Assembly: GCA_902570915.1 (NCBI GenBank)
Contig: CACGAB010000002.1
Span: forward strand, 79,678-143,677
Direction: 5' to 3'
From: an uncultured Pelagibacteraceae bacterium
Lineage (GTDB): Bacteria > Pseudomonadota > Alphaproteobacteria > Pelagibacterales > Pelagibacteraceae
DNA length: 64,000 nt
In this document: positions 30,796-41,815 of the stretch, piece by piece
Numbering within the stretch: the first letter of the stretch is position 1
Layout of the letters: each line of letters opens with the position of its first letter
The notes under the pieces: generated by a model
Told to the model about the DNA's origin: nothing
Seen by the model: only the letters and a program-made list of their open reading frames with translations
The model's database searches: none
Position numbers and translations under genes: made by a program

Positions 30796-33509
30796 TTGGG
30801 ATGCCTCTCACATGGATCTTTTCTTATCTTCCAACAAACAGAACATTTGTTTCCAGACGCTTTTTTTGTCTCAACTAAAATATCTAACTGATTATCAAAA
30901 TTAACATTTGCTTTAGAAACTATAAAAAGCTCTGATAAATCCGTACTTCCAACTATATCCTTATATTTTTGATTAAGTTTAATATTAAGATCTGCCTCTA
31001 GACTTGAACCAATTTCTTTACTAGCTCTTTGTTCTTCAATGCTTATGTTGCATATATCTCTTATTTTCATTAATTGAGACCATTTCTCTGCCAGTTTATC
31101 ATTTTTGAATTTTTCTGGAAATTTTAAAAATTTTTCTAAATGAATACTTTTACTTTTCTTTGATATTAGCTGATAAATTTCTTCAGTGGTGAAAGATAAA
31201 ATAGGAGCGAACCATCTAAGTAAAGATTTCAGCAGAATATTTAAAATAATAACACATGACTTTCTTTTCTCAGAATTAATTGGATCACAATATAAAGTGT
31301 CCTTTCTAATATCAAAATAAAATGCTGATAAGTCTACTGTGCAAAAACTTAACAATTCTTTATAAAGATTATGAAAATCGTATTTATGAAAACAAGTTTC
31401 AAATTTTTGATTTAGTATATATATCTTATTTAACAGAAACTTTTCTAGTTCTGGCAAGCTTTCGATATCAATTTCATCAAAATTAACATCCTCAAATTTG
31501 TCATTTATATTGCCTAGCAAATATCTGAATGTATTTCTTATTTTACGATAAGACTCTGAATGCTGGTCTAATATTGAATAATCTATTCTTAAGTCTTCCG
31601 CATAATTTGATGCTGCCACCCAAATCCTTAAAATATCGGCACCATACTTTTTTAAAATTTCCTCTGGAGCGATTACATTGCCAAGAGATTTTGACATTTT
31701 AAGACCCTTTCCATCCACAACAAACCCATGTGATAATATAGTTTCGAATGGTGCTCTGCCTCTTGTTCCACACGACTCTAACAAAGAAGAGTGAAACCAA
31801 CCTCTATGCTGATCCGAACCCTCCAAATACATTGATGCAGGCCACTTAAGATCTTTTCTTTTCTCTAGAACAAAAGAGTGAGTTGATCCACTATCAAACC
31901 AAACTTCAACGATGTCGCTGAGCTTCTCAAAATCTTCCACTTTATATTTATTACCTAAAAATTTTTGAGGATCATCTTCAAACCAACAATCTGAACCTTC
32001 TTTCTCATAAATTTTCGCAATATTTTCAAATACTTCATCATCTATCAAAATTTCATTAGATTTTTTATTTACGAAAATTGGAAGAGGCACTCCCCAAACT
32101 CTCTGCCTTGACACACACCAATCTGGTCTTGTCTCAATCATTGATTTTAATCTTTCTTTGCCTTTACTTGGATAAAAAGTTGTATCATTAATTGCTTTTA
32201 AGGCTTTACTTCTTAGTTTATGACTTTCCATAGAAATAAACCATTGTGGTGTTGCTCTATGAACTAAAGGTGCTTTTGACCTCCAAGAATGAGGGTAGGA
32301 ATGAACTAATTTACCATTCGAAAGAATTTTATTTTGTTCTTTTAATTTTTCAATAACAACTGGATTAGCTTTGAAAATATGTAGACCTTCAAACAAATAA
32401 ACATTTTTTGTGTATTTTCCATCATCATCGACTGTTTCAATGGCTTTTATTCCGTTATTTAAACAAAGATTAAAATCATCAGGTCCATGACTTGGTGCAC
32501 AATGAACAATCCCTGTTCCTTGCTCAGTGGTAACGAAACGAGCCTCTAACATAGGAATATCGTAGTCATAACCCAAATTAACAAATGGATGTTTGCAGAT
32601 AGTGTCTTTTAAATCTTTACCTTTAAATTTTTTTAGACTTTTAAATTCTTTTAACTCACAATTCTTTAAAACTGATTCTAATAATGCTTCTGCAACAATG
32701 ATCTTTTTATTTTTAAAATTTCCCTCATCATTTATTTGTATTACCAAATAATCTAAGCTTTCGTTGTAAGCTAGAGCCTTATTAGCTGGTATGGTCCAAG
32801 GAGTGGTTGTCCATATTACAATATCACAATCATTAAGCTCTTTAATTTTGGATGATTTTACTGGAAAGCAAGCATAAATAGTATCAGATTTATGATCTTG
32901 GTATTCAACTTCAGCATCAGCTAAGGCTGTCTTTTCTACTGTTGACCATAAAACTGGTTTAAATCCCCTATAAAGACTTCCCTCTTTTAAAAATTTGCCT
33001 AACTCTCTTACAATTTGTGCCTCTGCATCATAACTCATTGTTGAATAATAATTTTCCCAGTCACCAACAACACCCAGTCTTTTAAACTGGTCTTTATGAA
33101 CCTCTATCCACTTTTCTGCAAATGATCGACATTCTTTTCTGAATTCAACAATTGGAACATCATTTTTATTTTTTTTATTTTTTTTGTATTGCTCTTCAAT
33201 TTTCCACTCAATAGGTAAACCATGACAATCCCAACCTGGCACATACACAGAGTCTTTACCGTCCATTTGATGGAATTTCACAATGATATCCTTTAATATT
33301 TTATTCAAAGCAGTCCCCATATGAATATTTCCATTTGCATATGGAGGACCATCATGAAGAACAAATTTTTCTTCTCCTTTTCTTGAGTTTCTTAATTCTT
33401 TGTAAAGGTCAATTTTTTTCCAAAGTTCCAATATTTCTGGCTCTCTTATCGGTAAATTTGCCTTCATTGAAAAAGCTGTTTTAGGTAAATTTATTTGGCT
33501 TTTACTCAT
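30780..33509 (-). CDS. ileS: Isoleucyl-tRNA synthetase
   Basis: HDGPPYANGNIHMGTALNKILKD, KMSKSLGNVI, C-terminal Cys-rich CSVCWKIRKDPCERHPKC. Confidence 0.98.
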   Translation of the reverse strand: MSKSQINLPKTAFSMKANLPIREPEILELWKKIDLYKELRNSRKGEEKFVLHDGPPYANGNIHMGTALNKILKDIIVKFHQMDGKDSVYVPGWDCHGLPIEWKIEEQYKKNKKNKNDVPIVEFRKECRSFAEKWIEVHKDQFKRLGVVGDWENYYSTMSYDAEAQIVRELGKFLKEGSLYRGFKPVLWSTVEKTALADAEVEYQDHKSDTIYACFPVKSSKIKELNDCDIVIWTTTPWTIPANKALAYNESLDYLVIQINDEGNFKNKKIIVAEALLESVLKNCELKEFKSLKKFKGKDLKDTICKHPFVNLGYDYDIPMLEARFVTTEQGTGIVHCAPSHGPDDFNLCLNNGIKAIETVDDDGKYTKNVYLFEGLHIFKANPVVIEKLKEQNKILSNGKLVHSYPHSWRSKAPLVHRATPQWFISMESHKLRSKALKAINDTTFYPSKGKERLKSMIETRPDWCVSRQRVWGVPLPIFVNKKSNEILIDDEVFENIAKIYEKEGSDCWFEDDPQKFLGNKYKVEDFEKLSDIVEVWFDSGSTHSFVLEKRKDLKWPASMYLEGSDQHRGWFHSSLLESCGTRGRAPFETILSHGFVVDGKGLKMSKSLGNVIAPEEILKKYGADILRIWVAASNYAEDLRIDYSILDQHSESYRKIRNTFRYLLGNINDKFEDVNFDEIDIESLPELEKFLLNKIYILNQKFETCFHKYDFHNLYKELLSFCTVDLSAFYFDIRKDTLYCDPINSEKRKSCVIILNILLKSLLRWFAPILSFTTEEIYQLISKKSKSIHLEKFLKFPEKFKNDKLAEKWSQLMKIRDICNISIEEQRASKEIGSSLEADLNIKLNQKYKDIVGSTDLSELFIVSKANVNFDNQLDILVETKKASGNKCSVCWKIRKDPCERHPKCQIT

Positions 33510-34435
33510 TTTATTTTTTTTGCAATTAAAAGATCGACATTAATTTGTTTCTTTAATTGTTCTACATTTTTGAATTTTTTTTCTTTTCTTATAAATTTTA
33601 AGAATTCAACTCTTAAATACTTATTATATAAATTTCCAGAAAAATTAAATAAATGAACCTCTAATAGTATTTTCTTTCCATTAAATGTGGGTCGATATCC
33701 TAAATTTGCTATACCTGTAATATAATTTGATCTATTCATTTTTCTAGCTTTAACACCATAAACACCAGGTTTAGCCAAAACGTAATCATTGATATCAATG
33801 TTAGCTGTTGGAAAACCAATCTTTTTTCCTAGCTGTTTGCCTTTTTGAACCTTTCCATCAATGGACCAGTTTCTTTTTAAAAGTTTATTTGCATCCTTAA
33901 GCTTCCCATTTTGCAAATATTTTCTTATCAGAGAAGATGAAATGATTTTTTTTTTAACTATTGAAGGTTGAGGTTTAATTATCTTATATTTGCATAACTT
34001 CTCATACTTTATCAATTGTTTTACATCTCCCTCTCTTTTGTTTCCAAACTTAAAATTATTACTTACAAAAATAAATTTTGGATTTATTCTTTTTCCTAGA
34101 GTTTCTTTTATAAATGAAATTGATTTTGTTTTTGAAAATTTATGATCAAATTTTTTGATTATAACAAAATCAACATTAAGCTTACTTAAATTTTCAATTT
34201 TCTGATTTAAATTAGACAATCTAAAATTTTTTAACTGTGAGTTAAAAAACATCTTTGGCATTGGCTCAAAAGTTAAAACACCAATCTTCGATGAATATTT
34301 TTTTTTATACTTTTTTGCAAGCTTAAATAATTTTTGATGCCCCAAGTGAAGTCCATCAAAATTACCAATTAAAATAATCGAGTTTTTATGTTTTTTAGAA
34401 ATATTAAAACTATTATATAATTGCATCTTCACCAT
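33506..34435 (-). CDS. ribF: Bifunctional riboflavin kinase/FAD synthetase
   Basis: IGNFDGLHLGHQKLF, SSSLIRKYLQNG, GFPTANI, GVYGVKA. Confidence 0.95.
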   Translation of the reverse strand: MVKMQLYNSFNISKKHKNSIILIGNFDGLHLGHQKLFKLAKKYKKKYSSKIGVLTFEPMPKMFFNSQLKNFRLSNLNQKIENLSKLNVDFVIIKKFDHKFSKTKSISFIKETLGKRINPKFIFVSNNFKFGNKREGDVKQLIKYEKLCKYKIIKPQPSIVKKKIISSSLIRKYLQNGKLKDANKLLKRNWSIDGKVQKGKQLGKKIGFPTANIDINDYVLAKPGVYGVKARKMNRSNYITGIANLGYRPTFNGKKILLEVHLFNFSGNLYNKYLRVEFLKFIRKEKKFKNVEQLKKQINVDLLIAKKIK

Positions 34436-35250
34436 TTTAATTCAGATTGAATAAAATTACAGATTGTTTCGTAAGATCTGGCTGTCTCTTCAATTCCTTT
34501 ATTTTCAATCTCTTTTTTATGTATACCATTTGAAATAATTAAAGAGTCGTAATTCAGAAGATTTGCTCCTTTTATATCTGTATTTAAATTATCACCGACT
34601 GAAAGAGTTTTTTTACCTTTGTTATTAATGGATAAATTGTAAACTTCAGGGTAAGGTTTGCCAAAGTATGTGACCTTACCCCCCATTTTTTCAAAAACCA
34701 TAGCAACTGAACCTGCACAAAGCTCTCTCTTGTTTCCTCTGTCCACAATTAAGTCTGGATTAGTGCAAATCATTTCTTTATCTAAATTTTTCTCAAATAA
34801 TTTTTTATAATAATTTAAATCTTTATCAAATTTTTCAAACAATCCAGTGCATAAAATATATTCTCCTGCATCAATGTTGCCTGACTTCATTTTAACAAAG
34901 TCATTAAACAAATCAAAATCACGTAGTGGCCCAACATGAAAAAAAGTTTTATTAGATAAATTTTTTTTGAGATAATTTAATGATGCCTGCCCGGATGTAA
35001 AAACATGCTCTCTAATTTCTTTTGCCATGCCCATTTTTTTTAAAAAGGATTTAACAACATCGTTAGGTCTAGGTGCGTTTGTGAGAAGAATATACTCTTT
35101 ACCCTTTTTTTTGATTTCTTTTAAAACATTGATTGCATCTTTATGAAGATTTATCCCATTATGAATGACACCCCATAAATCGATATAAAAGAGCTGATAA
35201 TTATCGACGATTGAGCTGAAACCATCTTTATCTAAATTTTTAGTCATCAA
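34429..35250 (-). CDS. HAD-IIA family hydrolase (TIGR01459-like)
   Basis: FYIDLWGVIHNG, LLTNAPRPND, YFGKPYPEVYN, LSVGDNLNTDIKGAN. Confidence 0.9.
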   Translation of the reverse strand: MMTKNLDKDGFSSIVDNYQLFYIDLWGVIHNGINLHKDAINVLKEIKKKGKEYILLTNAPRPNDVVKSFLKKMGMAKEIREHVFTSGQASLNYLKKNLSNKTFFHVGPLRDFDLFNDFVKMKSGNIDAGEYILCTGLFEKFDKDLNYYKKLFEKNLDKEMICTNPDLIVDRGNKRELCAGSVAMVFEKMGGKVTYFGKPYPEVYNLSINNKGKKTLSVGDNLNTDIKGANLLNYDSLIISNGIHKKEIENKGIEETARSYETICNFIQSELKW

Positions 35251-35317
35251 AATAATCTATAACCCAAAAAATCCACAATTTCCTAACTTTTTTAATAAAC
35301 TAAATTTTTAAGTATAT

Positions 35318-35345
35318 CTTGAAATAGTATTACCAATCTCTATAT
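35318..35345 (+). promoter_or_regulatory. RpoH (sigma-32)-like promoter of groESL
   Basis: CTTGAA (35318-35323), 14 nt spacer, CTCTATAT (35338-35345), directly upstream of groES; no CIRCE repeat seen. Confidence 0.62.
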
Positions 35346-35372
35346 GAACTCCATATTTATATAGGAGAATAT

Positions 35373-35663
35373 ATGAAATTTAGACCGTTACATGACAGAG
35401 TTTTAATAGAAGTTTTAGATAGCAGCGAAAAAACTGCTGGGGGAATAATCATACCAGATACTGCACAAGAGAAGCCTCAAGAAGGAAAAGTTGTTGCTGT
35501 TGGTGGTGGTGCAAAAACTGAAGATGGAAAAAAAATTCCAATGGATGTTAAAGTTGGAGACAAAGTTTTATTTGGCAAATGGTCGGGAACTGAAGTCAAA
35601 ATTGATGGTAAAGAATACAGCATAATGAAAGAGTCAGACATTATGGGTATTTCAAGTAAATAA
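35373..35663 (+). CDS. groES: Co-chaperonin GroES
   Basis: [44 protein letters not shown]. Confidence 0.98.
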   Translation: MKFRPLHDRVLIEVLDSSEKTAGGIIIPDTAQEKPQEGKVVAVGGGAKTEDGKKIPMDVKVGDKVLFGKWSGTEVKIDGKEYSIMKESDIMGISSK

Positions 35664-35668
35664 TATAA

Positions 35669-37348
<1,680 letters not shown>

Positions 37349-37373
37349 CCCAATAACACCTAATCAAAATTCT

Positions 37374-37405
37374 AAAAGGGCAGTTTTTACTGCCCTTTTT
37401 TTTTT
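37374..37405 (+). terminator. Rho-independent terminator after groEL
   Basis: aaaaGGGCAG-ttttta-CTGCCCtttttttttt: 6-bp GC stem (plus A/T extension) followed by ten T. Confidence 0.92.
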
Positions 37406-37438
37406 GCTTAAAAAAATTTGTAATATAGAATTATTGTT

Positions 37439-37549
37439 ATGTCGAAAAGATATAGTGGAAAATCGTTTAAAGACTCTAGTGTCAAAAAAAAACCTAAATT
37501 AAGTTTTAAAGAAAAAAGAAAACTTAAACGCGAAAAGCGAAAAAAATAA
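37439..37549 (+). CDS. 36-aa highly basic small protein (not in supplied ORF track)
   Basis: Own translation MSKRYSGKSFKDSSVKKKPKLSFKEKRKLKREKRKK*; only clear ORF in the groEL-typA gap. Confidence 0.5.
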   Translation: MSKRYSGKSFKDSSVKKKPKLSFKEKRKLKREKRKK

Positions 37550-37640
37550 AAATTAAAAAAAAATCCTTAATTTATTCAAGCCTAGTGTAGTTTTTTTTAA
37601 GTTTTCAAAAGTGTTTAAATATGTATAAGAACCCAGATTT

Positions 37641-39467
37641 ATGAATAATACTATAAGAAACATCACCATAATTGCCCATGTTGATCATGGCAAAACAACT
37701 CTGATTGATAACTTAATGAAACAAAGTGGTTCATTTAGAGAAAATGAAGTTGTTGATGAAAGGCTGATGGACTCTGGAGAATTAGAAAAAGAAAGAGGAA
37801 TTACAATATTAGCTAAACCTGCCTCGATTAATTGGAAAAATTCTAGAATAAATATAATTGATACCCCCGGCCACAGAGATTTTGCTGCTGAAGTTGAAAG
37901 AGTACTTAGTATGGCTGATGGAGCATTATTGCTAATAGATTCAGCTGAAGGTGTGATGCCCCAAACAAAGTTTGTTTTAGCAAAAGCATTAAAACAAGGC
38001 TTGAAGCCAATTGTGGTTATAAATAAATTAGATAAATCAGATCAAAGAGCTAATGAAGTTTTAGATGAAACATTCGACTTATTTGTAAGTTTAGATGCTA
38101 ATGAAGACCAACTAGATTTCCCAGTTTTATATGCCAGTGGAAGATCTGGATGGGCTGATCATGAAGTTGATGGTCCAAGAGAGAATCTTAATCCGCTTTT
38201 AGATAAAATCGTAGACCATGTTAAACCAGCAGAATTAGACAAATCAAAACCTTTTGCTATGCTTTCTACACTTCTTTATGCTGATAGTTTCTTAGGAAGA
38301 AGTTTAGTAGGTCGAATTTCACAAGGAACAGCAAAAGCTAATCAAGCAATTAAGGCAATCAACTTGAAAGGAGAAAAAGTTGATGAAGGTAGATTAACTA
38401 AAATTTTTAGATACGAAGGTACCAAAAAAGTTCCAATTGAGGTTGGTGAAGCTGGAGATATTGTAGTTGTTGCAGGTTTAGAAAAAGCTAATGTTGCAGA
38501 TACTATTTGTGATCTTGAAGTTAACGAACCAATAGAAGCTACTCCTATTGATCCTCCAACTATGTCAATTACAATAACTGTGAATACATCTCCTTTGGCT
38601 GGTACGGAAGGCAAAAAACTTACAAGCACGCAAATAAGAAATCGATTAGTTCAAGAGGCACAGAATAATGTGGGAATTACATTTACTGAAAATGAGGGAA
38701 ATGACTCTTTTGTGGTCAGTGGAAGAGGTGAATTAATGTTGGAAATTTTACTTACTCAAATGAGAAGAGAAGGTTTTGAAATGACTGTGAGCCCTCCAAA
38801 AGTTCTCTATAAAAAAGATGAAAATGGAAACAAACTTGAACCAATTGAAGAAATTACTATGGATCTTGATGAAGAGCATTCCTCAAAAATAATTGACTCG
38901 ATGAATAGAAGAAAAGGTAAATTAATAGAACTAAAAGATACTGGTAAAAATAAAAAAAGACTTATATTTCATGCACCAACAAGAGGTCTAATGGGATATA
39001 CAAGTAGATTTTTAACACTCACAAAGGGTAATGGTGTTATCAATAGAATTTTCCATGAATATGGTCCATTTGAAGGTGAAATGGAGGGTAGAAGAAATGG
39101 TGCTCTTATTTCTATGGAACAAGGTAAGGCGGTTGCTTTTGCAATATTTAACTTACAAGCTAGAGGAGAAATGTTTGTAACTCATAACGATCCTGTTTAC
39201 CCAGGAATGATTGTGGGCTTGTCACCTAAACCGGGAGATATGATCATTAATGTTATGAAGGGTAAAAAATTAACTAACATGAGAACGCAAGGTACTGATG
39301 AAAATGTTGTCTTAACGCCAGTAAGAAAAATGTCGATTGCTGAACAACTAAGTATGTTAAATACAGATGAAGCTTTAGAAATTACTCCAGAGTCTTGTAG
39401 ATTGAGGAAAGCAATACTTGATCCTCATGAAAGAAAAAGAAGTGAAAAATCAGGCGCTGCTGCCTAA
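37641..39467 (+). CDS. typA: Translational GTPase TypA/BipA
   Basis: AHVDHGKTTLIDNLMKQSG, DTPGHRDFAAEVERVL, NKLDKSD, FHAPTRGLMGYTSRFLT. Confidence 0.98.
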   Translation: MNNTIRNITIIAHVDHGKTTLIDNLMKQSGSFRENEVVDERLMDSGELEKERGITILAKPASINWKNSRINIIDTPGHRDFAAEVERVLSMADGALLLIDSAEGVMPQTKFVLAKALKQGLKPIVVINKLDKSDQRANEVLDETFDLFVSLDANEDQLDFPVLYASGRSGWADHEVDGPRENLNPLLDKIVDHVKPAELDKSKPFAMLSTLLYADSFLGRSLVGRISQGTAKANQAIKAINLKGEKVDEGRLTKIFRYEGTKKVPIEVGEAGDIVVVAGLEKANVADTICDLEVNEPIEATPIDPPTMSITITVNTSPLAGTEGKKLTSTQIRNRLVQEAQNNVGITFTENEGNDSFVVSGRGELMLEILLTQMRREGFEMTVSPPKVLYKKDENGNKLEPIEEITMDLDEEHSSKIIDSMNRRKGKLIELKDTGKNKKRLIFHAPTRGLMGYTSRFLTLTKGNGVINRIFHEYGPFEGEMEGRRNGALISMEQGKAVAFAIFNLQARGEMFVTHNDPVYPGMIVGLSPKPGDMIINVMKGKKLTNMRTQGTDENVVLTPVRKMSIAEQLSMLNTDEALEITPESCRLRKAILDPHERKRSEKSGAAA

Positions 39468-40111
39468 TCAAATATTTTATCAACTAAAAATAATCCCAAG
39501 GCTATGCACGGGCCAATACCAAAAGCAAATAAAAGAGTCCCAACACCCACAGTTCCACCTAAATACCAACCAATACTTACAACAGAAATTTCTAAAAAGG
39601 CTCTAACAGCTGCTACTGGCAAATTAGTCACTTTTTGTAAACCAATCATTAATCCATCTCTTGGTCCTGCACCAAGATTAGAAACTAAATAAATGCCCCC
39701 ACCTATTCCAACCATCATTACAGAAATTACTGCTAGGATTAATTGATTAAGATAATTAGACGGGGTTGGTACAAACTTAATACAAAGATCAATCATAAAG
39801 GCTATTATTAAGGCATTAAATATTGTACCCATTCCTGGTTTTTGGCCCAGAGGTATCCACAAAATTAAAACAGCAATACTTATTAAAAGAGTAATTGTTC
39901 CAATACTTAAATTAACATTTAAGGAAATACCTTGAGCTAAAACACTCCACGGAGAAGCGCCTGTAAAGGAAACAATTAGTAAACCTTCACCAAGACCAAA
40001 TAACGTCAGACCAAAACATAAAAAAAAGAAAGTGGAAAATTTTGGTTTAAAATTATATGGCTTATCAGAACTCCAATTAACTTTTGGTATTTTCTTTATT
40101 TTTAGAAACAT
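39464..40111 (-). CDS. YczE/YitT-like integral membrane protein
   Basis: Multi-TM protein with GEGLLIVSFTGASPWSVLAQGIS, SNLGAGPRDGLMIGLQ, GWYLGGTVGVGTLLFAFGIGP. Confidence 0.8.
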   Translation of the reverse strand: MFLKIKKIPKVNWSSDKPYNFKPKFSTFFFLCFGLTLFGLGEGLLIVSFTGASPWSVLAQGISLNVNLSIGTITLLISIAVLILWIPLGQKPGMGTIFNALIIAFMIDLCIKFVPTPSNYLNQLILAVISVMMVGIGGGIYLVSNLGAGPRDGLMIGLQKVTNLPVAAVRAFLEISVVSIGWYLGGTVGVGTLLFAFGIGPCIALGLFLVDKIFD

Positions 40112-40161
40112 TTTAATAAGTTATTTCTATTATAGATAAAGTCCACTAATGTAATTGCTAA

Positions 40162-40842
40162 ATGAGAAAATTTATATCCATTCTGTTTATTGTAATTTTT
40201 CCAGTTATTTCTATGGCACATATGGGTCACTACAATAAATATAACAAAATTGAAATGGAGATTTTTAGAAATGGTGAACTAATTGGATACAATTATTATT
40301 TTTTTGAAAGAAATGGCGAAGAAACTATTATTACAAATCAATTTAAATTTTCTGTCGATCTATTGGGAACTACAATTTTTAAGGTTGAGTCATATGGTGA
40401 AGAAAAATACATAAAAGATCAGTTGATATCATATGTTTCTAAAACTCTTCAAAATGAAAAAGAAAAATTTGTAAATTTAAAGCTAAATAAAAATAGTAAA
40501 AAATTTGATATCAAAGGCTCCTCATTCAATGGAGAAGCAAACATTGATAATGTTATTGGAAATTGGTGGAATCATAAAATTTTACAAGCAGGATCTCAAA
40601 TAAGTCCAATATCAGGAAGTATTAAAGAACAGGTTGTAACTTTTGTGAGAAAAGAAAAAATAGACCTTTATGGAAAAATTTATGATGTTGATCATTTTAC
40701 ACTTAAATCTAAAGATATGAATATTCCAAAAGATAAACGATTAGACTTCAACATTTGGTATGACAGAAAAAATTTAAGAATTTTAAAAGTGACTTACTCA
40801 AGAATGGGAAATTGGGAATACAGGTTGAAAAGCTTTAAATAA
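40162..40842 (+). CDS. Exported protein, DUF6134-like
   Basis: N-terminal signal peptide; IEMEIFRNGELIGYNYYFFERNG ... GNWWNHKILQAGSQISPISGS; family assignment tentative. Confidence 0.5.
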   Translation: MRKFISILFIVIFPVISMAHMGHYNKYNKIEMEIFRNGELIGYNYYFFERNGEETIITNQFKFSVDLLGTTIFKVESYGEEKYIKDQLISYVSKTLQNEKEKFVNLKLNKNSKKFDIKGSSFNGEANIDNVIGNWWNHKILQAGSQISPISGSIKEQVVTFVRKEKIDLYGKIYDVDHFTLKSKDMNIPKDKRLDFNIWYDRKNLRILKVTYSRMGNWEYRLKSFK

Positions 40843-40843
40843 T

Positions 40844-41815
40844 TTATCTTGAAATTTTTTTATATAGGTCCTGTGCACTTATCCATCCCGACTCTAGTCT
40901 TGGTCCTACAAACCAATCAGCACAAACGCCTATTTTTTTTTTTGGATCCCAATAACTTTTAATTTTGAAAGGTTTTGAATTTGAAGAATATTTCCAACCA
41001 TGATTAAGAGAGAAATTAATTTTTGTTTTTTTTATATTTGAAAGTTGAAAGAACTTATCAATCATAATTTTTGAATTCTTTTTCTTATTATTTTTATTTT
41101 GATTAATCTTTTTATTTGCCCAATTAAAAGTACTTTGAAGGGTCCATAAATCATATTTTGATTTAAATCTTTTTTTCGAGTTTTCATTACCCGCCCAACC
41201 AAGAATTGGATCTTCAAAAAGATAGCTACTATTTGATTTCTTGTTTTTTTTTATAGCAATCATAGTAGTTATATTTGCATCCATTTTTATTGATTTTTTT
41301 AAAAAAGAATTATTTATGTATCTTTTAGAGAGTTTTTTTAATTGTGGAAAAGGACAGGTCAAGATAATACTTTTAAAAGATCTCAATTTTCCATCAGAAA
41401 ACGATAAATGCCAAAGTTTGTTTTTATAATGAATTTTTTTTAATTCACTTTGATAGTTGCACTTCATTTCTTTTAATAAGTACTTGCTAATATCATTGTT
41501 TCCATTTTTACCTATAATTTTAAGATGTTTTTTATCTTCTTTTTTTTTGGAGTTAAGAAAAATGTGTTTACCACCCCAAACCTTTAAAATTTTTTTTTTA
41601 ATTAAATGTTTAGTAAACTTTTTAAATTCTGGAGTTTTTGGTGAAAAGTACTGAGTACCATGATCAAAGCCTATATTACCTCTTATTCTTTTGAAAGACG
41701 CACGACCTCCTGGACCTCTCGCTTTATCAAATAGGATTACTGTATTTTTTTTATTAAGAAGATTAGCAATTGTAGCTCCAGAAATACCTGAACCGATTAC
41801 GCAGAATTCACTCAT
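40844..41815 (-). CDS. FAD/NAD(P)-binding oxidoreductase (renalase-like amine oxidase fold)
   Basis: CVIGSGISGATIANLL, FDKARGPGGRASFKR, FDHGTQYFS, GVCADWFVGPRLESGWISAQDL. Confidence 0.85.
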   Translation of the reverse strand: MSEFCVIGSGISGATIANLLNKKNTVILFDKARGPGGRASFKRIRGNIGFDHGTQYFSPKTPEFKKFTKHLIKKKILKVWGGKHIFLNSKKKEDKKHLKIIGKNGNNDISKYLLKEMKCNYQSELKKIHYKNKLWHLSFSDGKLRSFKSIILTCPFPQLKKLSKRYINNSFLKKSIKMDANITTMIAIKKNKKSNSSYLFEDPILGWAGNENSKKRFKSKYDLWTLQSTFNWANKKINQNKNNKKKNSKIMIDKFFQLSNIKKTKINFSLNHGWKYSSNSKPFKIKSYWDPKKKIGVCADWFVGPRLESGWISAQDLYKKISR

